Shown one piece after another: positions 7,785 through 17,150 of a stretch of 64,000 bases of DNA; positions within the stretch are counted from its first letter, which is position 1; each line of letters starts with the position of its first letter. The notes under the pieces are model-generated. The model ran no database searches and had not been told where the DNA came from. It saw only the letters and a list, made by a program, of their open reading frames with translations. The DNA lies in the NCBI RefSeq assembly GCF_003634695.1, contig NZ_RBWV01000016.1, positions 1 to 64,000 of the forward strand. The letters are read 5' to 3'. The stretch comes from Motilibacter peucedani. GTDB taxonomy: Bacteria > Actinomycetota > Actinomycetes > Motilibacterales > Motilibacteraceae. The position numbers and the translations under genes were made by a program.

Positions 7785-8620
7785 CCACCACTGCCGTCAC
7801 GTCGGCACCACTGCGTACTACTCCGGCAGTCTTCCCGCTGCCGACGCTGGCCGCCGAGCACCCTGCCGCCGTCGAGGTGGTCGGCGCGCACAAGTCGTAC
7901 GCCGGACGCGAGGTCCTGCGCGGCATCGACCTCGCCGTCCGGCCCGGTGAGGTGACCGTCGTCATCGGGCCCTCGGGCTCCGGCAAGTCGACCCTGCTGC
8001 GCGCGGTCAACCACCTCGAGAAGCTCGACCGCGGTCACGTCAGCATCAACGGCGAGCTGCTCGGCGTCCGTCGCCACCGCGGTCGGCTCAAGGAGCTGCC
8101 CGAGCGCGAGATCCTCGCCCAGCGCCGACGCATCGGCTTCGTCTTCCAGGGCTTCAACCTCTTCCCGCACCTGAGCGTGCTCGACAACGTGGCCGCGGCC
8201 CCTGTCGCCTCGGGCCAGCTGGGCCGGCCTGCGGCGCGCGAGCTCGCCCGCGAGCTGCTCGACCGGGTGGGCCTCGGCGACAAGGTCGACGCCTACCCCC
8301 GCCAGCTCTCAGGCGGCCAGCAGCAGCGGGTCGCCATCGCCCGGGCCCTCGCCCAGCAGCCGGGCGTCATCCTCTTCGACGAGCCGACCTCCGCCCTCGA
8401 CCCCGAGCTCGTCGGCGAGGTGCTCGCCGTCATCCAGGCGCTCGCCACCGGCGGCACCACCCTGGTCGTCGTCACCCACGAGATCGGCTTCGCCCGCGAG
8501 GTCGCCGACACCGTCGTCTTCCTCGACGACGGGCGGATCGTCGAGCAGGGCCCGCCCGCGCAGGTCCTCGACCGCCCGCAGCACCAGCGCACACGAGACT
8601 TCCTGCGCGCCGTCCTCTGA
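7781..8620 (+). CDS. Amino-acid ABC transporter ATP-binding protein
   Basis: 279 residues with Walker [11 protein letters not shown]-loop [18 protein letters not shown], signature LSGGQQQR, Walker [15 protein letters not shown] and a switch histidine in [10 protein letters not shown]. It is of the GlnQ/HisP type and energises the permease encoded immediately upstream (ATGA overlap at 7781). An insert of about 10 residues after the Walker A helix ([17 protein letters not shown]) is common in importers of cystine and related substrates. The N-terminal 30 residues precede the conserved domain and may be a linker. Confidence 0.95.
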   Translation: MTTTAVTSAPLRTTPAVFPLPTLAAEHPAAVEVVGAHKSYAGREVLRGIDLAVRPGEVTVVIGPSGSGKSTLLRAVNHLEKLDRGHVSINGELLGVRRHRGRLKELPEREILAQRRRIGFVFQGFNLFPHLSVLDNVAAAPVASGQLGRPAARELARELLDRVGLGDKVDAYPRQLSGGQQQRVAIARALAQQPGVILFDEPTSALDPELVGEVLAVIQALATGGTTLVVVTHEIGFAREVADTVVFLDDGRIVEQGPPAQVLDRPQHQRTRDFLRAVL

Positions 8621-8670
8621 CGCACGCCGCACCCCACCAACCCCCCACGAACCACTTCCGAGGAACTCCC

Positions 8671-9699
8671 ATGCCTTCTTCCGCTGCCAGACCCGCCCTC
8701 GCCGCCCTCACGGCCCTCGCCCTCACCGCCCTGGCCGCCTGCGGCAGCAGCGGCGACGACGCGGGGTCGAGCCCCCGCACCAGCAACGTCGCAGCCGCCG
8801 GAGGGGCCGCCTCGGTGCAGGTCGGCGCCGTCTCGAACGGAGCCGCCACGCCGGTGACGCTCACCGTGCCGGAGGTCGCGGCCATCCGCGCCGAGCTGCC
8901 CAAGGCGCTCGTCGACAAGGGCAAGATCGTCATCGGTCTCGGCCTGCTGCCCTCGGGCAGCCCGCCGCTCGGCTACACCGGCTCCGACCAGAAGACGCTC
9001 ACCGGCTCCGAGCCCGACCTGGGCCGACTGGTGGCCGCCGTCTTCGGCCTGACCCCGGTGCTGACCAACGCCACGTGGGAGAACCTGTTCGTCGGGCTCG
9101 ACAGCGGCAAGACCGACGTCGGCATCACCAACATCACCGACACCGAGCAGCGCAAGCTGAAGTACGACTTCGCGACCTACCGGCAGGACAACCTCGGGTT
9201 CGAGGTGCTGAAGTCCAACAGCTGGACCTTCGACGGCACCGCCGAGAGCCTCGCCGGGAAGACCGTCGTAGTGGGAGCCGGCACCAACCAGGAGAAGATC
9301 CTGCTGGAGTGGCAGGCGAAGCTCAAGGCCGCCGGCAAGAAGCTGACGGTGAAGTACTTCCCCGACCAGGGCACCACCTACCTCGCGTTGAGCTCCGGCA
9401 AGGCCGACGCCTACTTCGCGCCCAACCCGAGCATCGCCTACCACGTCACGCAGTCGCAGAGCTCGTCCCACCCGACGCGAAACGCGGGCACCTACTCCGG
9501 TGCAGGTGCGTCGCTGCAGGGCCTGATCGCTGCCACGTCGAAGAAGGGCAGCGGGCTGGCGAAGCCGCTGGCCGACGCCATCAACTACCTCATCGACAAC
9601 GGGCAGTACGCCGCCTGGCTCAAGGCGTGGAACCTGTCCAACGAGGCCGTCAAGACCTCGGAGGTCAACCCGCCCGGCCTTCCGATCACCAACTCCTGA
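8671..9699 (+). CDS. Amino-acid ABC transporter substrate-binding lipoprotein
   Basis: 342 residues. A signal peptide with lipobox LAAC places a lipid-modified Cys near residue 24, followed by a Ser/Gly-rich tether and a family 3 solute-binding domain ([54 protein letters not shown] as separate blocks). It should capture the operon's substrate outside the membrane. GAGGAA lies upstream of the ATG. The preceding 50 bases contain no obvious promoter, so it is probably co-transcribed. The ligand cannot be read from sequence. Confidence 0.93.
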   Translation: MPSSAARPALAALTALALTALAACGSSGDDAGSSPRTSNVAAAGGAASVQVGAVSNGAATPVTLTVPEVAAIRAELPKALVDKGKIVIGLGLLPSGSPPLGYTGSDQKTLTGSEPDLGRLVAAVFGLTPVLTNATWENLFVGLDSGKTDVGITNITDTEQRKLKYDFATYRQDNLGFEVLKSNSWTFDGTAESLAGKTVVVGAGTNQEKILLEWQAKLKAAGKKLTVKYFPDQGTTYLALSSGKADAYFAPNPSIAYHVTQSQSSSHPTRNAGTYSGAGASLQGLIAATSKKGSGLAKPLADAINYLIDNGQYAAWLKAWNLSNEAVKTSEVNPPGLPITNS

Positions 9700-9713
9700 C
9701 CACGGAGACCACC

Positions 9714-10655
9714 GTGCTCCACCTCGAGCCACTGGGAACCTACGTGACTACATCGATCGCCGGTCCCGTCTACGCGACACCGGCGGACCCCGGCCGCATC
9801 GGCGACTACCGCATCGTGCGCGAGCCGGGCGACACCAGGCCGCTCTACCGCTTCCGCGACCGGCTCGGCGCGCAGGCGGAACCCGGCCGCTTCCACCTCT
9901 ACGCCGGCTGGTTCTGCCCGTGGGCCCAGCGGAGCACGCTCGTCGTCGCCCTCGCGGGACTGCAGGACGCCGTGTCGGTTTCCTACGTGGACGGCGCCCG
10001 CGACGCGCGGGGCTGGGCCTTCCGCGAGACGTCCGGTCCTGACCCGGTCAACGGGTTCGTGCTCCTGCGCGATGCCTACGAGGCGACCGAGCCGGGGTTC
10101 GACGGGCACGTGTCCGTGCCGACGCTCTGGGACCGGCGGACCCGGCGCGTGGTCAGCAACGACTACGGGCTGCTCGACGCCGACCTCGCCACGGCGTTCC
10201 TGCACCTGTCGACGACCGGGCTGGAGCTCTACCCGGCAGCCCTGCGCGACCGGGTCGACGAGCTCGACCGCTGGCTCGGCCCGGCCGTCAACGCGGGCGT
10301 CACGGCGGCGCAGGGCGATGGCGAGCAGGCGCTCTCGGCACGGGCACGGTTGAACGAGGCGTTCGAGGCGCTCGACGCGCGACTGGCGGGCTCCCGCTTC
10401 CTGCTCGGCGACCGGCTGACACTGGCCGACGTGCGCCTGTGGGTGACGCTCGTGCGCTACGACGTGCAGGCCAACGCGACGGGGGCGCTCGGCGGCCCGC
10501 TCGCCGACCACCCCCAGCTGTGGGACTACGCGCGCGACCTCTACCAGCGTCAAGCGTTCCGGTCCACGACAGACCTCTCGACCTTCACCGCGCCGGGCGC
10601 GCTCGTGCCCGACTGGGAGCGGCCGACGAGGAGGTCGGCGGGGGTGGCACCGTGA
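9714..10655 (+). CDS. Glutathionyl-hydroquinone-reductase-like GST-family protein
   Basis: 313 residues of the Xi-class GST (YqjG/EcGHR) type. The active-site block is GWFCPWAQR (catalytic Cys of the CPWA motif), followed by [18 protein letters not shown] and a C-terminal helical domain with [22 protein letters not shown]. Such enzymes reduce glutathionyl- or mycothiol-type conjugates. In an actinobacterium the thiol would more likely be mycothiol, so a role in removing a thiol adduct from the imported compound is plausible but inferred. Start GTG 9714 has GGAG eight bases upstream; GTG 9744 is the alternative. It overlaps the GNAT gene by GTGA. Confidence 0.85.
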   Translation: MLHLEPLGTYVTTSIAGPVYATPADPGRIGDYRIVREPGDTRPLYRFRDRLGAQAEPGRFHLYAGWFCPWAQRSTLVVALAGLQDAVSVSYVDGARDARGWAFRETSGPDPVNGFVLLRDAYEATEPGFDGHVSVPTLWDRRTRRVVSNDYGLLDADLATAFLHLSTTGLELYPAALRDRVDELDRWLGPAVNAGVTAAQGDGEQALSARARLNEAFEALDARLAGSRFLLGDRLTLADVRLWVTLVRYDVQANATGALGGPLADHPQLWDYARDLYQRQAFRSTTDLSTFTAPGALVPDWERPTRRSAGVAP

Positions 10656-11395
10656 CCGAGCTGCTGGCTCCCGGGACGGCGAGCGGCTCCGACGAGTCGC
10701 TGCTCGACAACGCGGCCTGGGCCTCGCTCACCGGCGGGCACAGCTCTTTCGCACAAGGGGAGGACCTGGTGCTGCGCTACCCGCCCGACGTGTCTCCCTT
10801 CGTGGCCGTCGCTCCCGGGGCGGGCAGCTGCGTGTGGCCGGAGCTCGCGCGACTGGCCGGACCGGGGGAGGTCGTGGCGCTCTCCGGCGCAGCTGTCGAC
10901 ATCGCCACCCTGCCCGACGACTGGCATCTGGTCGGGAGCGGCGAGGGTGTCCAGCTGGTCGCCACCGCCGCCCTCACGTCTGCGCCGGAGCCCGAGGCGG
11001 TGCTGCTCGGCGCACCCGACGTCGAGGAGATGCTCGAGCTGGTCGCTCGCACACAGCCCGGCCCGTTCCTGCCGCGCACCTACCAGCTCGGCACCTACCT
11101 CGGCATCCGCCAGGAGGGACGTCTCGTCGCGATGGCCGGCGAGCGGTTGCACCCGCGCGGGTGGACCGAGATCAGCGCGGTCTGCTCCGACCCGGCCCAC
11201 CGTCGGCGCGGTCTCGCGACCCGGCTGGTGCGGGCGGTCGCCCACGGCATCCGCGAGCGCGGCGAGACGCCGTTCATGCATGCCGCGGCCACCAACGTGG
11301 ACGCGATCCGGCTCTACGAGTCGATCGGGTTCCGGCTGCGCCGGCGCACCGGCTTCTGGGCGGTCCGGACGCCGGGCGCCGCCGTCAGCGCGTGA
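10652..11395 (+). CDS. GNAT acetyltransferase (FR47-like)
   Basis: 247 residues. The N-terminal half is poorly conserved. The C-terminal half is an FR47-like GNAT domain with AVCSDPAHRRRGLATRLVRA (acetyl-CoA pyrophosphate loop RRRGLA) and TNVDAIRLYESIGF. It is the last gene of the operon and overlaps the previous stop. In the Bacillus yxe pathway a GNAT N-acetylates S-modified cysteine before a flavin monooxygenase opens the C-S bond, so a similar step is suggested here. Its last 11 bases overlap the 3' end of the convergent glycosidase gene. Confidence 0.85.
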   Translation: MTELLAPGTASGSDESLLDNAAWASLTGGHSSFAQGEDLVLRYPPDVSPFVAVAPGAGSCVWPELARLAGPGEVVALSGAAVDIATLPDDWHLVGSGEGVQLVATAALTSAPEPEAVLLGAPDVEEMLELVARTQPGPFLPRTYQLGTYLGIRQEGRLVAMAGERLHPRGWTEISAVCSDPAHRRRGLATRLVRAVAHGIRERGETPFMHAAATNVDAIRLYESIGFRLRRRTGFWAVRTPGAAVSA

Positions 11396-14267
11396 AGGGC
11401 AGCAGGGCGCGGGTGAACTGCCACGGCCGCTGGGCGACCCCCGAGCACGAGTCGCTGCCGGCGGTGCCGACGCAGCCGCCGTTGTCGCGCTGCAGCGCCC
11501 AGAACGACACGGTGCCGATGCCCGCCCGCTCGGCCCACCGCTCGAACGGCACGGCCTGGTCGGCGCGGAAGACCTCCGGCGGCCCGTAGTCGTCGATGCC
11601 GAGCATCTGCGTCACCCCGACCGTCGACCACAGCCGGTCTGTCGGCACGCCCGGGTGCAGGTCGGCGAGCTGCCCGACGAGCGCGGTGGCAGCGCCCTGG
11701 GCGTCGCGCAGCATGTCGTGCGGCGCGTCGTCGTAGTAGTCGAAGGTCATGATGTTGACGACGTCGATCCGGGCGTGGGCCTTCTCCGCGCTGCGCAGCA
11801 CCGCGAGCCCGTCGTCCTCCAGCCCGTGCGTCGAGGTCGGCAGCGTGTAGGACACCTGCAGCGGCACGTGCTCGCGCGCTGCCCACCGCTGCACGCGGTT
11901 GATCGCGCGGTTGCGGCGCACGACCGCCGCAGCGTTCGCGAGCGAGGCGTCCTCGACGTCGAGGTCGATGCGGCTCACGGAGTAGGTGCGGATCACCGAC
12001 TCGTAGGCCTCGGCGATCTTGCTGACGCTCGAGCAGCTGTCGGCGATGTCGGTGCCGGTGCTGTCGGCCGAGTAGCCGCCGAACGACGGGATGACGTCGC
12101 CGCCGCGTGCCTGGATCGCCGCGATGTCGGCGCCCCACGTCGCGGGTGAGACCGGCTGCGAGGTGTCGCCGTTCCACCAGACCGTGCACGAGCCCGGGCG
12201 CTCGGTCTGGAAGAAGGCGAGCGTCAGGTGCTTCGCGCCTGACGCGCGCGAGACCGCGAGCGGGCTCTCGCCCGTGTAGGCCTCGAAGTACGGCGCGAAC
12301 ACGTGTGCCGGCAGCGGCTCGGGCGTCCGGCCGGGTGCCGGCACCGGTGCGTCCGGCGGTCCGGCCGGCGAGGCCAGGGCCAGCTGCGCGGCGGCTGCGG
12401 CCACAGCCGTACCCGTCATGTCGAGCGCCGGCTCGTCGGTCTGCCACGAGCGCACGTCGTCGACGTAGCTCGAGCCGTGGCCGTCGAAGGCGGCGTAGCC
12501 GGGCACCGAGCACGCGCGCATGCCCTCCTGCAGCCCGTCGAGGCCGTCGGCGAAGAGATCCGAGCTGTTGGGCCCGTTGACGACCGCGCCCACGGCGAGC
12601 GGCGCCGTGCCGTCGGTGCTGCCGCGCAGGTTCGCCACCTGGTGCTGCATGCAGCGCGGGAAGGTCGTGCCCGCGCCGACCATCGAGCTGACGCCCCAGG
12701 CGTTGGCGCCCAGGAGCCAGTCGCGCTGGCTGGTGGCGAAGCCCGCGTAGGAGCGGGAGCCGGTGAGCCGCTCGTACCACCCCTCGGTCGCGACCAGTCC
12801 CCACGTGTGGGCGTTGACGTCGAAGTCGGTGTAGACGCCGCCGGCGCGGAAGGGGTCGGAGGCAGCACGGCGTACGCCGGTGGCGAGCTGGCGGCGCACG
12901 TCGCCCAGCAGGGTGGCCGGCGACACCGCCGCTGTGCGCCCGTCGGCCGCGAGCGCGCGCACGAGGTCGAGGTGCGCCAGCGCGCTGGTGTCGTAGAGGT
13001 TGAAGGTGTCGCCGGTCTCGGTGGCGAGGTAGGCGCGCGCCCAGCGCGAGGCGGCAGCGAGGTACGCGTGCCCGTCGACCCCGAGCGCCTGGCTGGCCAG
13101 CGCGATCTCGGCGCCGCCCAGCTCCATGTCGTCGCGCCACGTGCTCTCGGGGTAGAAGTCGTTGGGCAGCGCGGTCGTGAGCGGTTCGGGCGGAGAGGCG
13201 GTGTCGGCCAGGGCGTAGAGCGAGGTCGCGCGCCGCAGCTCGCGGGTCGCCCGGTGCCGGTCGGTGCGCGCGTCGACCTGGGCGGCCATCGCGAACGCCG
13301 CGGCGACGCGACCGGCGAGGTTGGGGCTGACCGGCTGCCCGGCAGGGGCCGCGTCGAAGACCGGCCGGTGCGAGGTCGCGTAGCGCAGCCCGCGAGCGGT
13401 CGTCGCGTCGTCGGCCTCCGGCAGGCGCCAGAGGTCGTGGTCGCCGAGGAAGCTGCCGTCGGCACTGCCGCCACCGAGCCCGACCTGCAGGTGCAGCGTG
13501 CGCGTCCCCTCGTCCCACATCTTCGCGAGCCAGCTCTGCCCGCGGCGCGCCTCGTGCCGCAGGTCGTTCGGCGCGGCGGCACCCAGGCTCCGCTCGCTCG
13601 CGAGCAGGAGGATGTCCGCGTAGGCAGCGGTGTGCGTGAACTTCAGGTAGTCGCCGGCGTCGAACCAGCCGCCGCTGACGTCGACGGGGCCGCCGGTGCG
13701 CGTGAGGTCGTGCTCGAGCACCGCGTCGCTGTCGGGGTCGAAGCTCGGCGTCGCGTAGACGTCGGCGCTGGCGTCGTGCAGGTGGGACGGCTGCCGACGG
13801 AGCGGGCCGCCCGGCACCGTGGCGCCGTCGCGCTGCACCCCGAAGAAGCTCACGCCGTCGGCGACGAGCGGGCCGTAGAGGTCGCCGGGGGGCCGCACGG
13901 AGAAGGGCACGGACACGGCAGAGGCGTCGCCGGAGACCCGGACGGTGTAGCGACCCGGCGCGCGCACCGACGAGAACGAGACCTCGTAGACCGCGGGCCA
14001 GGCAGCGCTCCAGCTGCCACGTGCCCGCGACGGCAGGGCTCCGCTCGCCACGGTCGAGCCGTGCGCGTCGAGGACCGCGTAGGAGCCGTGGAGGGCGCGG
14101 CTCGCGAGGACGAAGGCGTGCTTCTCCTCAGCGGGCAGGTAGCCGACCTGGTCGACGCGGACGACGGCCCGCACGGACGCGGCCGACGCGGGCGCGGCGC
14201 CGACACCTCCGGTCGCGGCCAGCACGGCGAGGACGCTGATGACGGCGGCTCGTGCACTCCGAGGCAT
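11385..14267 (-). CDS. Secreted GH9-GH18 fusion glycoside hydrolase
   Basis: 960 residues. Residues 1-30 form a signal peptide. Residues about 33-125 resemble the Ig-like CelD_N domain. Residues about 130-635 are GH9, with the nucleophile-side block WFDAGDYLKF (Asp203, Asp206) and a DEPALDM acid block (Glu612). After a Pro-rich linker, about 655-940 is a GH18 domain of the Pyrococcus-ChiA-like type, with SRIDLDVE (Asp768, Asp770, Glu772). GH9 includes endoglucanases and also exo-glucosaminidases. Pairing with a chitinase-type GH18 hints at chitin or chitosan rather than cellulose. The first Asp of the usual GH18 DxxDxDxE motif is Ser here. Start ATG 14267 has a good promoter upstream. No carbohydrate-binding module is recognisable. 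Confidence 0.88.
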   Translation of the reverse strand: MPRSARAAVISVLAVLAATGGVGAAPASAASVRAVVRVDQVGYLPAEEKHAFVLASRALHGSYAVLDAHGSTVASGALPSRARGSWSAAWPAVYEVSFSSVRAPGRYTVRVSGDASAVSVPFSVRPPGDLYGPLVADGVSFFGVQRDGATVPGGPLRRQPSHLHDASADVYATPSFDPDSDAVLEHDLTRTGGPVDVSGGWFDAGDYLKFTHTAAYADILLLASERSLGAAAPNDLRHEARRGQSWLAKMWDEGTRTLHLQVGLGGGSADGSFLGDHDLWRLPEADDATTARGLRYATSHRPVFDAAPAGQPVSPNLAGRVAAAFAMAAQVDARTDRHRATRELRRATSLYALADTASPPEPLTTALPNDFYPESTWRDDMELGGAEIALASQALGVDGHAYLAAASRWARAYLATETGDTFNLYDTSALAHLDLVRALAADGRTAAVSPATLLGDVRRQLATGVRRAASDPFRAGGVYTDFDVNAHTWGLVATEGWYERLTGSRSYAGFATSQRDWLLGANAWGVSSMVGAGTTFPRCMQHQVANLRGSTDGTAPLAVGAVVNGPNSSDLFADGLDGLQEGMRACSVPGYAAFDGHGSSYVDDVRSWQTDEPALDMTGTAVAAAAAQLALASPAGPPDAPVPAPGRTPEPLPAHVFAPYFEAYTGESPLAVSRASGAKHLTLAFFQTERPGSCTVWWNGDTSQPVSPATWGADIAAIQARGGDVIPSFGGYSADSTGTDIADSCSSVSKIAEAYESVIRTYSVSRIDLDVEDASLANAAAVVRRNRAINRVQRWAAREHVPLQVSYTLPTSTHGLEDDGLAVLRSAEKAHARIDVVNIMTFDYYDDAPHDMLRDAQGAATALVGQLADLHPGVPTDRLWSTVGVTQMLGIDDYGPPEVFRADQAVPFERWAERAGIGTVSFWALQRDNGGCVGTAGSDSCSGVAQRPWQFTRALLPFTR

Positions 14268-14284
14268 GCGGCACCCGATCTGTC

Positions 14285-14297
14285 AGGAAACCTTCCT
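14285..14297. promoter_or_regulatory. Inverted repeat AGGAA-N3-TTCCT, candidate operator
   Basis: AGGAAACCTTCCT is a perfect 5+5 inverted repeat between the promoter and the start codon of the GH9-GH18 gene. Similar AGGAAA-TTTCCT repeats precede secreted glycosidase genes in other actinobacteria as far as I recall. A regulator bound here would block transcription. Confidence 0.45.
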
Positions 14298-14310
14298 ACC
14301 GGTCGCCGGG

Positions 14311-14339
14311 ACGCTAGACCCGCGGGCCGTGCCGGTCAA
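14311..14339 (-). promoter_or_regulatory. Promoter of the GH9-GH18 gene
   Basis: On the minus strand TTGACC (14339-14334) and TAGCGT (14316-14311) are separated by 17 bases, close to consensus for the main sigma factor. Initiation would fall about 40 bases upstream of the ATG, with the AGGAA repeat inside the leader. Confidence 0.65.
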
Positions 14340-14347
14340 GACCTCGC

Positions 14348-16588
14348 TCATCGGCCGAAGAGGGTGGCGCGCGCCTCGTCACCGGGCACTGGCCGGGCGA
14401 ACAGGTAGCCCTGCACGCGCGGGCAGCCCATCTGCACGAGCGCCTCGAGCTGGGCGGCGTCCTCCACGCCCTCGGCGATCACTGTGAGGCCGAGGCTGCG
14501 CCCGAGCGCCACCACGGCGCTGACGACCGAGGCGTCGGCGGCGTCGCCGGGGAGGCCCTGCACGAAGGAGCGGTCGATCTTCAGCGCGTCGGCGGGCAGC
14601 TGGCGCAGCCACGACAGCGACGAGTAGCCGGTGCCGAAGTCGTCGAGCAGCGTGGCCACCCCCGCCTCGCGCAGGGCCCCCAACATCTGGCGCGCCCGCG
14701 TCGGCTCCTGCAGCAGCACGCTCTCGGTGATCTCCAGGCCGAGCTGCGCCGGCGGCAGGCCGGCCTCGCCGAGCACGGCGAGCACGTCGTCGACGAAGCC
14801 GGGGTGCAGCAGCTGGCGGCCCGAGACGTTGACGGTGAGGTAGGGCGTCTCCGGCTGTCCCGCGCACCAGCCGGCGAACGTCGTGACGGCCTCGCGCAGC
14901 ACCCAGCGGCCGAGCTCGACGATGAGGCCGCAGTCCTCGGCGACGGCGATGAACTCCTGCGGGCTGACGACCCCGCGGGTCGGCGACGTCCAGCGCGCCA
15001 GCGCCTCGACGCCCACCGGCCGTCCCGTCGCGCTGTCGACGATCGGCTGGTAGACGAGCCGGAAGCCGCCGACCTCGAGCGAGCGGCGCAGCTCGCCCTC
15101 CAGCTGCAGCCGGCTCGCGGCGCGGCGCTGCATCGTGGCGTCGAAGACGGCGATCGAGCCGGGCGCGCGCTCCTTGGCCGCGTACATCGCCGAGTCGGCC
15201 TCGCGCAGCAGCTCGCGGGCCTCGGTGGCTCCGCTGCGGCACCACGCGATGCCAGTGCTGCCGCGCACGTAGACGTCCGTGCCGCCGACGTGGAGCGGGG
15301 TGCTCCACAGCTCCGCGATGCGCTCGGCGACCCGCACCGCCTCGGCTTCGCCCGGCAGGTCCTCGCACAGCACGACGAACTCGTCCCCGCCGAGGCGCGC
15401 GACGGTGTCGGAGGGGCGCACGGTCGCCACCAGCAGCGGCGCCAGGGACGCGAGCAGCGCGTCGCCCACCGAGTGGCCCAGGGAGTCGTTGACGTACTTG
15501 AACCCGTCGAGGTCGATCATCAGCACGGCGGTGCAGGCACCGGTACGCCTGTCGCGGGTCAGCGCGTGCGTCAGCCCGTCGAGCACGCGGGTCCGGTTCG
15601 CCAGCCCGGTGAGCGGGTCGTGCAGTGCCGCCCAGCGGGTCTGCGCCTCGGCCGCGCTGCGGTCGAGGGCACCGGCGAGGACGTTCGCGACGCCGACCAG
15701 GAAGTGCTGGTCGTCGGGGTCGTAGTCGCGGGGGCGGTAGGAGTGCGCGCACAGCACGCCGAACGGCCCGCCGGCCCCGCCGCCGACCAGCGTCGTGACG
15801 CCGCCCTGCAGCGAGTCGTGGCAGCCGTCCTCGGTCCACGAGAACCGCTCGTCGGCGCGTACGTCTGCGCTCACCACCGTCTGTCCGGTCGCGAGCGTCA
15901 GCGCCGCCTGAGAGAGCGCCGCGTCGAGCGGCAGCACCGTGTCGGCGAGCTCGTCGGTCGCGTTGTCGGCCACCGTGCGCAGGCCGTCGTCGTCGCGCCG
16001 CAGCACGGTGACGACCTCGATGTCGAGCACCTCTGCCACCAGGCCCACCGCCCGGCGCAGCAGCGCCGTGGGGTCGACGGCCCGGAGCGCGAAGCTGCCG
16101 AGCTCGGCGACCGCGCGCTGCTGGGCGACGCGGCGGTCGAGCTTGGCCAGCGAGGCGCGCGCGGCCTGCTCGGCGATGCGCTGCTCGGTGACGTCGTGGA
16201 CCTGGAGCATCACGCAGTCGCCCAGCACCGGCACGAGGTCGACGACGGTCTCGTTGCCCGCGGCGGCTCGCGCCGTCTCGTCCGGCTCCTCCGGCGGTCG
16301 TCCCGCCATGGTCGCGCGTCTGACGGCGGTCTGCTCGGCGACGACGCGGCGCATGTCGGACACGGCGGCCGGGTCGTGCGGGAAGAGGCCGGCGAACGTG
16401 GTGGCGCGCATGTGGTCGAGCCAGGCCTGGCCGACGTAGCTGCGGCCGACCGCGTTGGCGGCCACGAGGACGAAGTCGTCGCCCGTGCGCTGCCACAGGT
16501 AGGAGGGGAGCACCGACTGCTCGAAGAGGTCGTTGACCGCCTCCGCGCCCGTCGTCGTGCTGTGCACCCGTGCCCCCGTCTCGCGCAC
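14348..16588 (-). CDS. PAS-GAF-GGDEF-EAL cyclic-di-GMP enzyme
   Basis: 746 residues, no membrane segments. A PAS-like region (about 20-135) is followed by a short coiled coil, a GAF domain (about 155-310), GGDEF (315-480) and EAL (490-745). The cyclase motif is intact (LGGDEF, 399-404) and is preceded by an RPSD inhibitory I-site at 391-394. The EAL side is also complete: EAL at 529-531, VNVSGRQL, LEITES, DDFGTGYSS, LKIDRSFV and EGVED. The protein could therefore both make and break c-di-GMP, with the PAS/GAF part choosing. Start ATG 16588 is the longest option; no strong ribosome site is seen. No partner gene lies next to it. Confidence 0.92.
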   Translation of the reverse strand: MRETGARVHSTTTGAEAVNDLFEQSVLPSYLWQRTGDDFVLVAANAVGRSYVGQAWLDHMRATTFAGLFPHDPAAVSDMRRVVAEQTAVRRATMAGRPPEEPDETARAAAGNETVVDLVPVLGDCVMLQVHDVTEQRIAEQAARASLAKLDRRVAQQRAVAELGSFALRAVDPTALLRRAVGLVAEVLDIEVVTVLRRDDDGLRTVADNATDELADTVLPLDAALSQAALTLATGQTVVSADVRADERFSWTEDGCHDSLQGGVTTLVGGGAGGPFGVLCAHSYRPRDYDPDDQHFLVGVANVLAGALDRSAAEAQTRWAALHDPLTGLANRTRVLDGLTHALTRDRRTGACTAVLMIDLDGFKYVNDSLGHSVGDALLASLAPLLVATVRPSDTVARLGGDEFVVLCEDLPGEAEAVRVAERIAELWSTPLHVGGTDVYVRGSTGIAWCRSGATEARELLREADSAMYAAKERAPGSIAVFDATMQRRAASRLQLEGELRRSLEVGGFRLVYQPIVDSATGRPVGVEALARWTSPTRGVVSPQEFIAVAEDCGLIVELGRWVLREAVTTFAGWCAGQPETPYLTVNVSGRQLLHPGFVDDVLAVLGEAGLPPAQLGLEITESVLLQEPTRARQMLGALREAGVATLLDDFGTGYSSLSWLRQLPADALKIDRSFVQGLPGDAADASVVSAVVALGRSLGLTVIAEGVEDAAQLEALVQMGCPRVQGYLFARPVPGDEARATLFGR

Positions 16589-16886
16589 CGTCGTGCGTGC
16601 GCCCTCTCAGGGTAGGTCACTCACCGCAGGGGGTCCGTGACGCGGTGCGCTTGCAGCAGGAACGATTCCGGGTGCGCAGGTCAGCGGGGCGGGTCGTCGC
16701 GCCCCCTCCGCGCGACGACCTGCCCCCAGCGCCGACCACCCCGGTACGACCCCCCTGCGCACCGCGGCGTCCCCCCGGGCGCCTGACACCTCCAAGGGTG
16801 CTGGGACGGCGGCCCGTCGTCTGTCACCGAGCGGACAGCAGCCCTGTCGTCCGTGCGACAGGCGGCCGCCCGGGCAGGATGGGCAC
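16589..16886. other. Divergent intergenic region with a strong hairpin
   Basis: This 298-base gap between divergent genes contains a perfect 11-bp stem: GGTCGTCGCGC (16692-16702) and GCGCGACGACC (16710-16720) with a 7-base loop, extendable with one mismatch. A second small repeat CTGTCG-N6-CGACAG lies close to the DUF6221 start. It lies upstream of both flanking genes, so it does not serve as the 3' terminator of either. It may end an unannotated RNA or serve as an operator. No coding frame with normal codon bias was seen. Confidence 0.5.
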
Positions 16887-17144
16887 GTGGACGATCTCGT
16901 CGCCTGGCTGCGCCGGCAGGTCGCCGACGACGACCGGCACTGGCGCGTGGCCTGGAAGTGGCGCCAGGCGCACCCGGACGTGGTGCTCGAGCAGCTGGCG
17001 CGGTGCGCCGCGCTGGTCGAGGTGCTCGACGCGTACGCCGCGGAGCCCGACCCCGCCGCCCGCGCCGCCTGGGAGCGGGCGGTGCGGGTGCTCGCCACCG
17101 CGTACGAGCGGCGGGCCGGCTACCACCCGTCGTGGCGGCCGTGA
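16887..17144 (+). CDS. DUF6221-like small protein
   Basis: 85 residues starting at GTG 16887 with MDDLVAWLRRQVADDD and continuing with a helical H-P-D-V-V-LEQLARCAALVEVLD pattern and a C-terminal LATAYERRAGYHPSWRP. This is the layout of the actinobacterial DUF6221 family, common as small cytoplasmic proteins near mobile or regulatory loci. No function is known. It ends just before the presumed operator region of the LacI gene. Confidence 0.7.
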   Translation: MDDLVAWLRRQVADDDRHWRVAWKWRQAHPDVVLEQLARCAALVEVLDAYAAEPDPAARAAWERAVRVLATAYERRAGYHPSWRP

Positions 17145-17150
17145 CGCCTG

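Noticed and set aside
12303-14408. Long plus-strand frame antisense to the GH9-GH18 gene
   Set aside because: Composition is Arg/Val/Gly low-complexity and no family is visible. The opposite strand has catalytic motifs in order.
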